11,092 nt of DNA from Bacteroidales bacterium UBA4417 (GCA_002389705.1 DGQJ01000053.1:1672-12763), one strand, 5' to 3'; shown: positions 1 to 8,420, counted from the first letter of the stretch. Notes: generated by a model from the letters alone, not told the origin. Translations and numbers: made by a program.

Positions 1-1425
1 AGTCCGCAACTTTGCAGTCGGCAAATTTTCGATCACCTTGAATCGCAGCACGAGCCATATACAATTATCCGTAAGCCGGCCCTTAACGCATTTCTGGCAT
101 CGGAACCATCACTCACCGATGATGCACCCGTAAAAGCGATCTTAGGCTTTACAATTACTGAAAACAACATTACTAACGGCCTCATAACGGCAATCTTCAC
201 GTTTCATTATTCACTCTCACAGGCCGATCTGCTATTTATCGAAACCGTTGCAAGGGTAATTGAAAATGAATACGCTGAAAATAAAACAACAGGGCGGGAC
301 ACAGAGGTTTCATTCCGCAACGTAGCCGACAATATCCCTCAGCCAGTTTTAATCCTGTCGCCCGAGGGAATTTTAATGGAGGTGAACAAGCACACCGGGA
401 AGCTCTTCGAATATGAACGCGAAGAACTGATCGGGCAAAATTTTTCGTTGCTTTCGGCAGAGGATCAAAATGACGCGTTAATACTCCGACCGTATTTTGA
501 AGCAGCATTTAAGGGCGAACAACAGCAATTTGAATGGAATAGCAAAAGTAAGCACGGCCGGAATTTTAACTGCGAATTTATTGTTAACAAAGGACAGTTT
601 TTCGGTCGCGAAGTGCTTATAGCTATTGGCCGGGATATCAGTGATTCGAAAACCGAAATCGAGGAACTGGTTAACCAGGTTGAAGAGCTTAAAGAGGCCA
701 ACATTAACAAGGATAAATTTTTCGGAGTTTTTGCGCACGACCTGAAAAATCCCTTCCAGGGATTGCTAGGCTTTATTGACCTGCTTTACGAAGACCTCGA
801 AGAATTAACCCATGACCAGGTAAAAGAGTACCTTGCCAACGTACGGAATGCATCGTACCATACTTATAACCTGCTTGAAAACCTGCTGGAGTGGTCGAGG
901 ATACAAAGCGGTAAAATGCCTTTTACACCAACAGTTTTCGACATCAGGGAAGAAATAAACTCTGTAATATCAGTTTTAAACAATAATGCTTCTCAAAAGG
1001 ACATCAACCTTATAAACGAAGTAGAAGCAGGCATCATGGTACTTGCTGATAAAAACATGATACACTCGGTTATCCAGAACCTGATTACCAACTCTATTAA
1101 ATTCTCGAATAATAATGGCCGGGTGGTAGTGAGAGGACGCAAACCGCAGAAATATGAAAAAGCTACAGTCAAGTCGAACCCCGACGATAAATACTGGCTC
1201 GAAATCAGTATTTCCGATAACGGGATTGGCATAGCCGAAGAAATCCTGCCAAAGCTTTTTAAACTCAACGGGCAATATTCGCAGCCTGGCACTGCCAATG
1301 AACCAGGTACTGGGCTGGGCCTGGTACTTTGCCACGAAATGGTTGAGAAAAACGGTGGACGTATCTGGGCCGAAAGCATTGCAGGGCAGGGAACCACATT
1401 TATTTTTACCATTCAGCTTAGATAG
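1..1425 (+). CDS. Sensor histidine kinase, 5' end outside window (GAF-like remnant, PAS, HisKA, HATPase_c)
   Basis: The frame is open from base 1 to the TAG at 1423-1425 (474 codons), so the gene begins before the window. The first ATG, at 376, is not the start because it falls inside the PAS domain. In fragment numbering, residues 1-92 look like the end of a GAF domain. PAS covers about 103-215 and a short coiled linker follows. The H-box carries the phospho-acceptor His246 in AHDLKNPFQG. The ATPase domain has Asn360 and Asn364 (N box), Asp406 in DNGIG and the glycine lid GTGLG at 436-440, so the kinase looks intact. No membrane segment is visible, which suggests a cytoplasmic sensor unless one lies upstream. 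His-Asp-x-x-Asn fits the HisKA phosphatase motif. The next gene is a paralogue. No response regulator is in the window, so partner and signal are unknown. Confidence 0.92.
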   Translation, partial: SPQLCSRQIFDHLESQHEPYTIIRKPALNAFLASEPSLTDDAPVKAILGFTITENNITNGLITAIFTFHYSLSQADLLFIETVARVIENEYAENKTTGRDTEVSFRNVADNIPQPVLILSPEGILMEVNKHTGKLFEYEREELIGQNFSLLSAEDQNDALILRPYFEAAFKGEQQQFEWNSKSKHGRNFNCEFIVNKGQFFGREVLIAIGRDISDSKTEIEELVNQVEELKEANINKDKFFGVFAHDLKNPFQGLLGFIDLLYEDLEELTHDQVKEYLANVRNASYHTYNLLENLLEWSRIQSGKMPFTPTVFDIREEINSVISVLNNNASQKDINLINEVEAGIMVLADKNMIHSVIQNLITNSIKFSNNNGRVVVRGRKPQKYEKATVKSNPDDKYWLEISISDNGIGIAEEILPKLFKLNGQYSQPGTANEPGTGLGLVLCHEMVEKNGGRIWAESIAGQGTTFIFTIQLR

Positions 1426-1842
1426 AAGCCCCTTATTAACCGGGCACCTATACAAGTGCAGAAACTCTTTACATGCGCCCAAACGAGGTAATTGCCAATA
1501 TTACAGCATTTAGCGGCTGCACTGCAATCCATTCATGTTTTTTCTTACATTAAAATAAACTCGTGTAACGTCTTGTTCGCAATACCAAAACTCTGTTTTT
1601 TTAACATATTTTAAATGCATTATTCGTTATACTTTATTCGCAAGTAGAACATTTTTATTAATTTCGCCAACTTTTGGAATTCTGATTCGAGCTTCCACGC
1701 CATGAACAATATGGCCCGAAACTGGTTAAAAATCTAGTGGTTCATTGCTTATATTTAATAAATGCACTACATCCTGATCAGATTCTGACACTGCCGATCC
1801 ATACAATTTAAAACTGGTATAAAATTTGATTCGACAGATGCT
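1426..1842. other. Intergenic region between the two kinases (417 bases)
   Basis: This AT-rich stretch has no convincing gene. It holds short palindromes (AATGCATT at 1614-1621, CTGATCAG at 1774-1781) and a weak 5-bp hairpin (GCCAT/ATGGC, 1699-1715). No strong terminator follows the first kinase. Its length suggests the second kinase has its own promoter and is not simply co-transcribed. Confidence 0.5.
1633..1666 (+). promoter_or_regulatory. Candidate Bacteroidota-type promoter for the second kinase
   Basis: TAATTTCG at 1659-1666 matches the -7 consensus TAnnTTTG with one mismatch. TTTA at 1633-1636 could serve as the -33 element, with a 22-base spacer. This would leave a 5' leader of about 170 bases. 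The region is AT-rich, so chance matches are likely. Confidence 0.22.
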
Positions 1843-3027
1843 ATGAAACTTACGCCCGCTAATATCCAGAATTCTGACTTCTTTTCTCAGCTTTCAAATC
1901 CTGACTCCGGTGTATGGGAATTAATTTTCGATTCGATACCGGATATGGTGGCCCTCATAAACCTTGAAAACACAATTGTTAAGGCTAATAAAGCCATGAG
2001 GCAGATGGTGAATGTAGGTGAAAAAAGCCTGATTGGTCACTCATGTTTTAACCTGATGCACGACAAAGGATGTGCTACCTCCAACTGTCCCCATCTCGGA
2101 ATGATCCGCGACCGCAAGCCTCACACCATACAACTCTTTGAGCCCAAATTCGGGCTTCACCTCGAAATTTCAGCCATTCCCATATTTGATGCAGAAAACA
2201 ACCTGCTCGGCAGCATGCATATTGCCCGGAATATTACTATTCAAAAAGAATCAGAAGCCAGGCTACAGGAATACAACAAAGAACTGGAAGATCTGAACCA
2301 AAGCAAGGACAAATTTTTCAGCATTGTAGCGCACGATCTGCGAAGTCCTTTCCAGGGGATGTTAGGATTTACTGATCTCATACTGGATGAGCTAGATGAG
2401 CTTACCAAGAAAGAAATAAGGGAATACCTCCAGAAAGTACGTGATTCGTCGTACGGAGCATTTTCATTGCTCGAAAATCTACTCAACTGGTCGAGGCTTC
2501 AAACAGGCCGGATGCAGTATAATCCTTCCGAATTTAGCCTCACCGAAGCCGTTGCCGGCATTATCAGTTTATTAAATTCGAATGCACAGGGCAAAAACAT
2601 ACAATTTTACAGTAACCTCAATGAAGAATACTGGGTGTTTGCTGATCGCCAGATGGTGCATTCAATTTTGCTTAACCTGGCTACCAATGCCATAAAATTT
2701 ACTTACCCGGGTGGAAGCGTACATTTTGATGCAAAGATCAAATTGATAGATTCATCAGAGAACGGTTCCACGGCTGATGACCAGCTGAAACAAATAGAAA
2801 TCAGTATAACTGATACCGGAACCGGGATGCCCGCAGAGGCGCTTGGGCGTATTTTTAAGATTGAAGACCATTTCAGCCTTGCCGGAACCTCGAACGAAAA
2901 GGGAGCCGGCCTGGGATTGATACTTGTAAAAGAAATGGCCGAAAAACACGGCGGTACTTTGAATGTTGTAAGCGAAGAGGGTAAAGGCTCCACTTTTTCG
3001 TTTACCATTCCTTTGGCAGGAAATTAA
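1843..3027 (+). CDS. PAS-domain sensor histidine kinase with cysteine-bearing PAS
   Basis: This 394-residue cytoplasmic-looking kinase has no signal peptide or membrane segment. PAS spans about 22-135 and contains Cys68, Cys77 and Cys82-Pro83-His84. This Cys-rich loop occurs in some PAS_4 proteins and could bind metal or sense redox state, but that is inference. A coiled linker (136-155) leads to HisKA with His164 in AHDLRSPFQG. The ATPase domain has Asn278 and Asn282, Asp324 in DTGTG and the lid GAGLG at 354-358. Over the 65 residues around the H-box it matches the upstream kinase at 38 positions by hand count, so the two are paralogues. The residue four after the His is Ser, not the Thr or Asn typical of HisKA phosphatases. 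An in-frame TGA at 1786 limits upstream extension. The output partner is unknown. Confidence 0.93.
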   Translation: MKLTPANIQNSDFFSQLSNPDSGVWELIFDSIPDMVALINLENTIVKANKAMRQMVNVGEKSLIGHSCFNLMHDKGCATSNCPHLGMIRDRKPHTIQLFEPKFGLHLEISAIPIFDAENNLLGSMHIARNITIQKESEARLQEYNKELEDLNQSKDKFFSIVAHDLRSPFQGMLGFTDLILDELDELTKKEIREYLQKVRDSSYGAFSLLENLLNWSRLQTGRMQYNPSEFSLTEAVAGIISLLNSNAQGKNIQFYSNLNEEYWVFADRQMVHSILLNLATNAIKFTYPGGSVHFDAKIKLIDSSENGSTADDQLKQIEISITDTGTGMPAEALGRIFKIEDHFSLAGTSNEKGAGLGLILVKEMAEKHGGTLNVVSEEGKGSTFSFTIPLAGN

Positions 3028-3091
3028 AACGCCCCGCGTTACATTCCGTTTTCTATTTGGCTTTAGCTAATTGGAGCCTGGCGCAAGCCGC

Positions 3092-5857
3092 TTACAGATT
3101 GTCCCTGAAATCCTTTTTCTTTGTAAGTTTCAGATCCTGCAACAACGAAGATTTTGCATTGATCTGGAAATTCCAGCTTTTCTGCACCCCGTAAGGAATC
3201 CAGTTGAAACGCATTTCCCAGCAATGCAGGTTGCGGTAAAAATTGATTGAAGTATACGCAAATGCATTTGTTTGAAAATCGTACCCGGTCTGAACCGAGA
3301 ATTTCCATTTTTCGGTAACATTAACATCGCCCGAGATGCGAAAGGTTTGAACGATATTGCGGTCGATTTCGCCTGTAGCAGCCACAGGCACGTTTGTTAG
3401 CCTGAAATTATAATCGAACTGCAACGACCATGGATTATCCCAGTCGATATACAAATGCTTGTTATCCTTCACATCCTGAATTTCTTCGGGCGAGGAGGAT
3501 CCCGGTGCCGGCTTTTTGGCAACTTTGGTTTTTGGCTTTAACTGGTAACCAAAACTCAAGCTCCAGCCTGAATTAACAAACCGAAGCGGTTTTTTATTCA
3601 TCGAATACTGCGACTTATTGATAACCGGCCCGGGAATAGGATTATAGAACGGGTTGCTGTAAAAGTCAAGCATGGTATATCCATAAAACGGCTGCCTGTA
3701 TAAACCGTAAGGGCTGTATATACTGGCATAGTTTACCTGTATTTTTTTAAATAAAGTGGTACGTGCCGATATGTTTATATCCGACCACCTCAAAGAATCC
3801 CTTGCCAGGTCGTACGAAGTTGAAATTGAAAAATTGTCGATCAGCATTACCTTCTGGGTTCCGGTAACAGTATCCTTTTTCGAACGCACTTTCATTTCGA
3901 GGTTATTGGTAAGGCCGAAATTAATGGCCCCTGATTTTTGGCTGGGAGGCGCGCCATAGAGCGGCTGAAAAGTCCCTGCCCCCCCAAAGATGGAATATTT
4001 TTGCGTATTTCCTTCTTTATCGACCTGCACATTTTGCCAGTAACCAAGCTCCTCCTTACCGAAATCAGGAACAAAACTGAAACCCACCGTTGGCCTGACC
4101 ACATGCCTGATAGCACGCACATACCCTTTTTTGAATTGTTTCATTCCGTAAATAGTGGTACCGAGCGATGAACTAAAACTGTAATCGCGGGCAGCTTTAA
4201 ACCCGTTAATGGTATCAATATCTATATAACCTCCCTTCAACGTAGTATCACTCACCCAGCTTTCGTGAACCGTTTTTGTGTACCAGCGTTCGTTATAGTT
4301 AAAACTATTGCTCCACGAAAAATATTTAAGCACTTTAAATGAACCGCTGATGGGGATATTATGCCTGATACCGTTTACAAAGCGGTTACCCACGTCGGGC
4401 TTAAATACCAGAGAATCGTAGGTATTCAGTTCATTACGCATATCCATTTTATAGGTAGCGTTTATATTTTCGTACCAGGCAGCTTTCCCGGTTTGATTTT
4501 TGCGTTTGAAAGGGTATATGCGGTTTATGCCAAAAGCAATTTCGGGCAGCGACAAGGTTACCTGGTGAGTGCTGGTATTCTGGCTGTGCCGCGCGCTTGA
4601 GGTAAGGTTACCAAAACTGCCCAGCCTGAGATCGTAAGTAACACTTGATGAAAACGTATTGCTGAGGTAGTCGTTAACAGAAGTTGGATTGTATTTGTTG
4701 TAACTACTCGATCCGGCATTAACACTAGCCGAAAACACCGAATTGGGCCGCGCTTTGGGATCCTGGCGGTGCGACCAACTCACGAAGAAATCGTTCCTGT
4801 TATCGTAATCCGGCATGCCTTCAGTACCATAAATCGTTTTGGCATATTTGAAACTGAAATTGCCTGAATATTTGTATCGTTTTTTATAGCTGACAATGGG
4901 TTTGATAGCCCAGCTGCCACGCGAATAAATATCGCCTGTAAGCTTCAGGTCAAAATTGTCGCTGAGGCCGAAATAGTAACCACCATCTTCGAGAAAAAAT
5001 CCACGGTTTGCTGATTCACCATACCTTGGAATAATTAACCCGGAACTCCGCCCTTTTTTATTGGGGAACAACCCGAAAGGCAGCCCAATAGGAAAGGGAA
5101 CACCTTCAATGCTTATCCAGGCCGGGCCGGTAACAATCATATTGCCGCTCATTACTTTGGCCTTTGTGAATTTTAGTGAAAAATGAGGATGATCTTCCAG
5201 ATCACAGGTGGTGTATTCGCCACGACCCACATCAGTTACACTGTCGTTCACTTTTTTAATAACCGTTCCGTGAATGTACCCCTCACCTTCTTTGGTTACA
5301 ACCTGCTGTATCAGTCCTTTTTTTGTCGTAAAATTATAGGCAATCTCTTTCGATTTAAAACTCAGCTCGCCTTGTTTGAATTCAGGAATCCCTATCGGAT
5401 TGCAGAGTGAATCCTCCATGGCATATGCGTGTATCATATTTTTATCGAAATCGATAGAAATAAGGGCAGCCTTCAGTTTGATGTCTTCATATTCGATACT
5501 GGCATTCCCGTAAAGCCATGCCATCTTGTTTTTAATACTCATACTCAGTGAATCAGCCGATGCATAGTCGATTTTTGCATTGAGCATAAATTTATTCACC
5601 TTTTTTTCGGTTTCGTTCGTGTCGCCTGATAATAATGCAGAGTCAGGAACGTTAACCTGCAAAGTATCGGAGTATTTGCCTGCCGTAGTATCAGGCGTCA
5701 GCAAAACAGCAGAGAGCAAATCATCTGCCGGCGTACTGATGAATTTAATATCTCGGGAAGGCCAGGAAATGACCCCAACGGCCTGTGCTGCAAAAATGGC
5801 TGACAGGACCAGGAAGATGGTTATTAACCGGCGCTTTGTTTGTAACTTCGGTACCAA
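3092..5857 (-). CDS. lptD: LPS assembly outer-membrane protein LptD (OstA family)
   Basis: LptD is the outer-membrane barrel that inserts lipopolysaccharide or lipooligosaccharide into the outer leaflet, receiving it from the periplasmic Lpt bridge. The 921-residue product starts with a signal peptide (basic KLQTKRR, then a hydrophobic run to about residue 26). A linker to about 87 is followed by an OstA/LptA-like domain (about 88-230) ending near the motif YTTCD with Cys218. The rest is a long series of alternating beta strands rich in Tyr, Phe, Asn and Ser, typical of a barrel. There is a Lys/Pro/Ser-rich loop at about 772-800. Only three cysteines are present (152, 218, 879), unlike the four used for disulfides in E. 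coli LptD. The start is TTG at 5857: a TAA lies directly upstream in frame, and the next Met is well inside the mature protein. It converges with the kinase gene (64-base gap) and diverges from the amidase. Confidence 0.9.
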   Translation of the reverse strand: MVPKLQTKRRLITIFLVLSAIFAAQAVGVISWPSRDIKFISTPADDLLSAVLLTPDTTAGKYSDTLQVNVPDSALLSGDTNETEKKVNKFMLNAKIDYASADSLSMSIKNKMAWLYGNASIEYEDIKLKAALISIDFDKNMIHAYAMEDSLCNPIGIPEFKQGELSFKSKEIAYNFTTKKGLIQQVVTKEGEGYIHGTVIKKVNDSVTDVGRGEYTTCDLEDHPHFSLKFTKAKVMSGNMIVTGPAWISIEGVPFPIGLPFGLFPNKKGRSSGLIIPRYGESANRGFFLEDGGYYFGLSDNFDLKLTGDIYSRGSWAIKPIVSYKKRYKYSGNFSFKYAKTIYGTEGMPDYDNRNDFFVSWSHRQDPKARPNSVFSASVNAGSSSYNKYNPTSVNDYLSNTFSSSVTYDLRLGSFGNLTSSARHSQNTSTHQVTLSLPEIAFGINRIYPFKRKNQTGKAAWYENINATYKMDMRNELNTYDSLVFKPDVGNRFVNGIRHNIPISGSFKVLKYFSWSNSFNYNERWYTKTVHESWVSDTTLKGGYIDIDTINGFKAARDYSFSSSLGTTIYGMKQFKKGYVRAIRHVVRPTVGFSFVPDFGKEELGYWQNVQVDKEGNTQKYSIFGGAGTFQPLYGAPPSQKSGAINFGLTNNLEMKVRSKKDTVTGTQKVMLIDNFSISTSYDLARDSLRWSDINISARTTLFKKIQVNYASIYSPYGLYRQPFYGYTMLDFYSNPFYNPIPGPVINKSQYSMNKKPLRFVNSGWSLSFGYQLKPKTKVAKKPAPGSSSPEEIQDVKDNKHLYIDWDNPWSLQFDYNFRLTNVPVAATGEIDRNIVQTFRISGDVNVTEKWKFSVQTGYDFQTNAFAYTSINFYRNLHCWEMRFNWIPYGVQKSWNFQINAKSSLLQDLKLTKKKDFRDNL

Positions 5858-5874
5858 TTATGAGTAAAAATAGG

Positions 5875-5886
5875 TTAACTTGTTAA
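5875..5886. repeat. Small inverted repeat TTAAC-TT-GTTAA near the lptD start
   Basis: Arms TTAAC (5875-5879) and GTTAA (5882-5886) flank two bases, 18 bases upstream of the lptD start. It could be an operator half-site pair, but AT-rich sequence gives such repeats by chance. Confidence 0.3.
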
Positions 5887-5931
5887 TTTTGTGATAGAGT
5901 GTGCGTAAAATCAGGCAAGAGCATTAAATCA

Positions 5932-5945
5932 ATTTACCTGTAAAT
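5932..5945. promoter_or_regulatory. Possible operator palindrome in the lptD/amidase divergent region
   Basis: ATTTAC (5932-5937) and GTAAAT (5940-5945) form a perfect 6-bp inverted repeat around CT. It sits near the middle of the 172-base region between the divergent lptD and amidase starts, where one regulator could control both envelope genes. The palindrome is seen; the role is inferred. Confidence 0.35.
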
Positions 5946-6029
5946 AAAAGCTAAAGAACTGACTATTAAACACATTCTAAAATTTGTTGTTTTTTGAAAC
6001 AAATGTGCAAAGCTAAACAAAATCAGTTG

Positions 6030-7211
6030 ATGACAGAAAAACGTATTGATCAGAGATTTCTTATTCTGTGCCTTTTATATTTTTTTGTGAATTTTGCCAG
6101 TGCACAAAGGGTAAATACCGTTGTGCTTGATGCAGGTCATGGGGGGCACGACACGGGGGCGCTGGGTAAAAATTCGCGGGAAAAGGATATTACCCTTGCC
6201 ATCGTTTTAAAGTTGCGCGACTATATCCGAGACAACATGAAAGATGTGAAAGTGATCCTGACGCGGAGTGATGATACTTTTGTTGAGCTATATCGCAGGG
6301 CACATATTGCCAACGAAAACAAAGCCGACCTTTTTATTTCTATCCATTGTAATTCCACCAAATCGACAAACGCTTACGGTGTTGAGACATTTGTGATGGG
6401 GCTGCATAAAAGCGAAGCAAACCTTGCAGTGGCAAAAGCAGAAAATGCAGCCATTCTGCTGGAGGATGACTATGTAGAAAAGTACGACGGATTTGACCCG
6501 AACTCACCAGAAGGCAATATTTTTTTCAGCATGATGCAGAATGCTTTTCTCGATAAGAGCCTGGCTTTTGCAGGTAAAATACAGCACCAGCTGGTTGATA
6601 ACCTAAACATGTTTAACAGGGGTGTAAAACAAGCCGGATTCCTGGTACTCTACAAAACTGCCATGCCAGGTGTGTTAATCGAAACAGGTTTTATCAGCAA
6701 TCCTTCGAATGAACGTTTCCTGTTGTCAGAAAAAGGACAGGACCTCACAGCGCAGGCAATATTCAGGGCATTGCGCGACTATAAGTACCAGCTTGAGAAA
6801 CGCACACCACAAGCTCAGGACAGCATTATTGTTCCAAAAAATACCGGAATTGCCGGGAAAGAAATTAAGCCTGAGCAAAAACCGCCCAAAGAAACCCCAG
6901 CGACAAAAACAGATTCGGTTCCGGTAAAAAAGAATCCGGGAGGAATTGTTTCATACAGGGTTCAATTTGTCATGTTCCCTGATGAAAAACCGCTGAATTC
7001 GCCAATCTTTAAAGGCCTTGAAAATGTAAAAATGTATGAGCAGGGAGGTGCATTCAAATACACTTCCGGTGATTTTGCAACACTGGATGAAGCCATGCTA
7101 TATCGTAAGGAAATTATTTCGAAAGGATATAAAGACGCATTTGTAGTTGCTTTTAAAGGGAAACAACGTATTACAAATGAAGAGGCCCGGCGACTTACCG
7201 AAAAAAAGTAG
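6030..7211 (+). CDS. N-acetylmuramoyl-L-alanine amidase (Amidase_3) with C-terminal SPOR-like domain
   Basis: The enzyme cleaves the bond between N-acetylmuramic acid and L-alanine in peptidoglycan, typically during cell separation. From the ATG at 6030 the product has 393 residues. A signal peptide (TEKRIDQR, hydrophobic core, ASA then Gln26) sends it to the periplasm. The zinc site is visible: His37 in DAGHGGHD, Glu51 in REKD, His106 in SIHCN; Glu218 in IETGF is the catalytic Glu. After a Pro/Lys-rich linker (about 265-310), residues about 318-385 resemble SPOR-like domains that bind denuded glycan. Upstream in-frame starts are TTG 5994 and ATG 6003; 6030 is preferred because it gives the most compact signal peptide. 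No Shine-Dalgarno is seen. TAAAATTTG at 5978-5986 is a loose -7 candidate. The MCE gene follows after 28 bases, probably in one operon. Confidence 0.92.
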   Translation: MTEKRIDQRFLILCLLYFFVNFASAQRVNTVVLDAGHGGHDTGALGKNSREKDITLAIVLKLRDYIRDNMKDVKVILTRSDDTFVELYRRAHIANENKADLFISIHCNSTKSTNAYGVETFVMGLHKSEANLAVAKAENAAILLEDDYVEKYDGFDPNSPEGNIFFSMMQNAFLDKSLAFAGKIQHQLVDNLNMFNRGVKQAGFLVLYKTAMPGVLIETGFISNPSNERFLLSEKGQDLTAQAIFRALRDYKYQLEKRTPQAQDSIIVPKNTGIAGKEIKPEQKPPKETPATKTDSVPVKKNPGGIVSYRVQFVMFPDEKPLNSPIFKGLENVKMYEQGGAFKYTSGDFATLDEAMLYRKEIISKGYKDAFVVAFKGKQRITNEEARRLTEKK

Positions 7212-7219
7212 TAAATTTG
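7212..7219 (+). promoter_or_regulatory. Perfect TAnnTTTG -7 box just before the MCE gene
   Basis: TAAATTTG begins one base after the amidase stop codon and matches the Bacteroidota -7 consensus exactly. No TTTG is found at the expected -33 position, and the implied leader is only about 14 bases. It may be an internal promoter that uncouples the MCE gene from the amidase, or chance. Confidence 0.27.
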
Positions 7220-7239
7220 TCAAAATTTTTGCTGGAGCA

Positions 7240-8232
7240 ATGAAAATAAGTCGTGAAATAAAGATAGGTGCATTTGGTATTCTTACATTGACCTTATTTA
7301 TTATTGGGGTTAACTTTATAAAAGGTAAAGATCTGCTCCACAAAAACCGCACTTTTTATGCTGTTTATGATGCAACTTCCGGCATACAGGAAGCAGCACC
7401 TGTATCGATAAACGGCCTGAATGTAGGCAAAGTAACGGATATGCGGTTTGTTGACAGAAGTTCATCCAAAATCCTGATTGAACTTACCATTTCGAACCCG
7501 ATTGCAATCCCTTCCAATTCTATTGCACGTATTTTCAGCCTCGATTTGCTGGGTACTAAAAACATAGAAATTATATTTGGCAATTCGCCACGCGAAGCCG
7601 AGGACGGTGACACGCTGATCGGGGCTTCACAGATGTCGCTCACCGAAGAAGTAAACAAGCAGGTTGCGCCTATAAAGGAAAAAGCCGAAAACCTGCTTTC
7701 GTCGCTCGACACCATGGTTACAGTACTCCATTCGGTTTTTAATTCCGAAACCCGCAAAAACATCGAAGCTTCATTCCTGAGCATTCGACACACGTTGAGT
7801 AACCTCGAAAACACAACATTTAACCTCGACACGCTGGTTTACGGTCAACGTAAAAGACTGGAGCGCATCATGTTCAATGTTGAATCCATTACCGAAAATT
7901 TCCGTAAAAATGACGCGAACATATCGAATATACTTTCGAATTTCTCAAGTATTACCGATACCCTGGCAAGGGCCAACCTGGCCGGCACACTGGCTAACGT
8001 AAACGGCACCCTCAGCCAGCTGAATTCAATCACGACCAAAATCGACAACGGGCAGGGCTCTATCGGGCTGCTGCTCAACGACCAGAAATTGTACGACAAC
8101 CTGAACAAATCGGCAGCACAGCTCAATGCTTTGATTGAAGATATGAAACTGAACCCATACCGTTATGTGAATTTTTCAGTATTCCCCCCTTCAAAGAAAA
8201 GAATGACCTACCAGGCTGACACAGCCCGGTAA
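7240..8232 (+). CDS. MCE/MlaD family lipid-transport protein
   Basis: MlaD-type proteins are inner-membrane-anchored, periplasmic substrate-binding parts of MCE systems that move phospholipids between membranes. The 330-residue product has one N-terminal membrane helix (about 9-27), an MCE domain (about 37-115, with the typical NGLNVGKV stretch at 58-65), and a long helical, coiled-coil-prone tail (about 145-310). It ends in LNPYRYVNFSVF, a C-terminal signature I recall from Bacteroidota MCE proteins. The frame is open upstream to 7147 inside the amidase, but ATG 7240 is chosen because GGAG lies just before it (7234-7237) and the protein then begins with the usual basic MKISREIK anchor. No MlaE permease or MlaF ATPase gene is in the window, so those partners must be elsewhere. 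An unusual repeat block starts about 20 bases after the stop. Confidence 0.9.
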   Translation: MKISREIKIGAFGILTLTLFIIGVNFIKGKDLLHKNRTFYAVYDATSGIQEAAPVSINGLNVGKVTDMRFVDRSSSKILIELTISNPIAIPSNSIARIFSLDLLGTKNIEIIFGNSPREAEDGDTLIGASQMSLTEEVNKQVAPIKEKAENLLSSLDTMVTVLHSVFNSETRKNIEASFLSIRHTLSNLENTTFNLDTLVYGQRKRLERIMFNVESITENFRKNDANISNILSNFSSITDTLARANLAGTLANVNGTLSQLNSITTKIDNGQGSIGLLLNDQKLYDNLNKSAAQLNALIEDMKLNPYRYVNFSVFPPSKKRMTYQADTAR

Positions 8233-8253
8233 ACTGGTTGAGTAAAAGACAAA

Positions 8254-8396
8254 GCCAGAAGTCCGGAGACAGAAGACGGAAGACCGAAGACCGAAGACGA
8301 AAGACCGGAGACTGGAGACCGAAGACCGAAAACCGGAGACCGAAGTCGGAAGTCGGAAGGCCGAGGTCGGAAGACCGGAGACCGAAGTCAGAAGAC
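8254..8396 (+). repeat. Purine-rich 7-bp tandem array, consensus GACCGAA
   Basis: From 8254 the sequence divides into 20 consecutive 7-mers with no phase slip, then a partial one at 8394. Most are GACCGAA, GACCGGA or GTCGGAA; variants include GCCAGAA, GACGAAA and GGCCGAG. The plus strand is strongly purine-rich. There are no spacers, so it is not CRISPR. Such short tandemly repeated heptamers have been described in cyanobacteria, and I recall similar tracts in Bacteroidota intergenic DNA. Coding is unlikely: the apparent ORFs on both strands are 7-residue repeats forced by the 21-base multiple. Confidence 0.9.
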
Positions 8397-8420
8397 CCCT
8401 GCTTGCTGAATTCAGGTCAC

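Noticed and set aside
376..1425. First kinase starting at ATG 376
   Set aside because: The frame is open to base 1 and this ATG lies inside the PAS domain; the upstream residues look like a GAF domain end, so the gene starts before the window.
976..1482. 168-residue minus-strand ORF opposite the first kinase
   Set aside because: It mirrors the conserved HATPase domain and has no recognisable features of its own.
3028..3040. Small hairpin AACGC-CCC-GCGTT between the convergent second kinase and lptD
   Set aside because: The stem is only 5 bp with a 3-base loop and no following T run, too weak to call a terminator.
7147..7239. N-terminal extension of the MCE protein into the amidase gene
   Set aside because: It would place about 31 unrelated residues before the membrane anchor and overlap the amidase; ATG 7240 has a GGAG just upstream and the expected N terminus.
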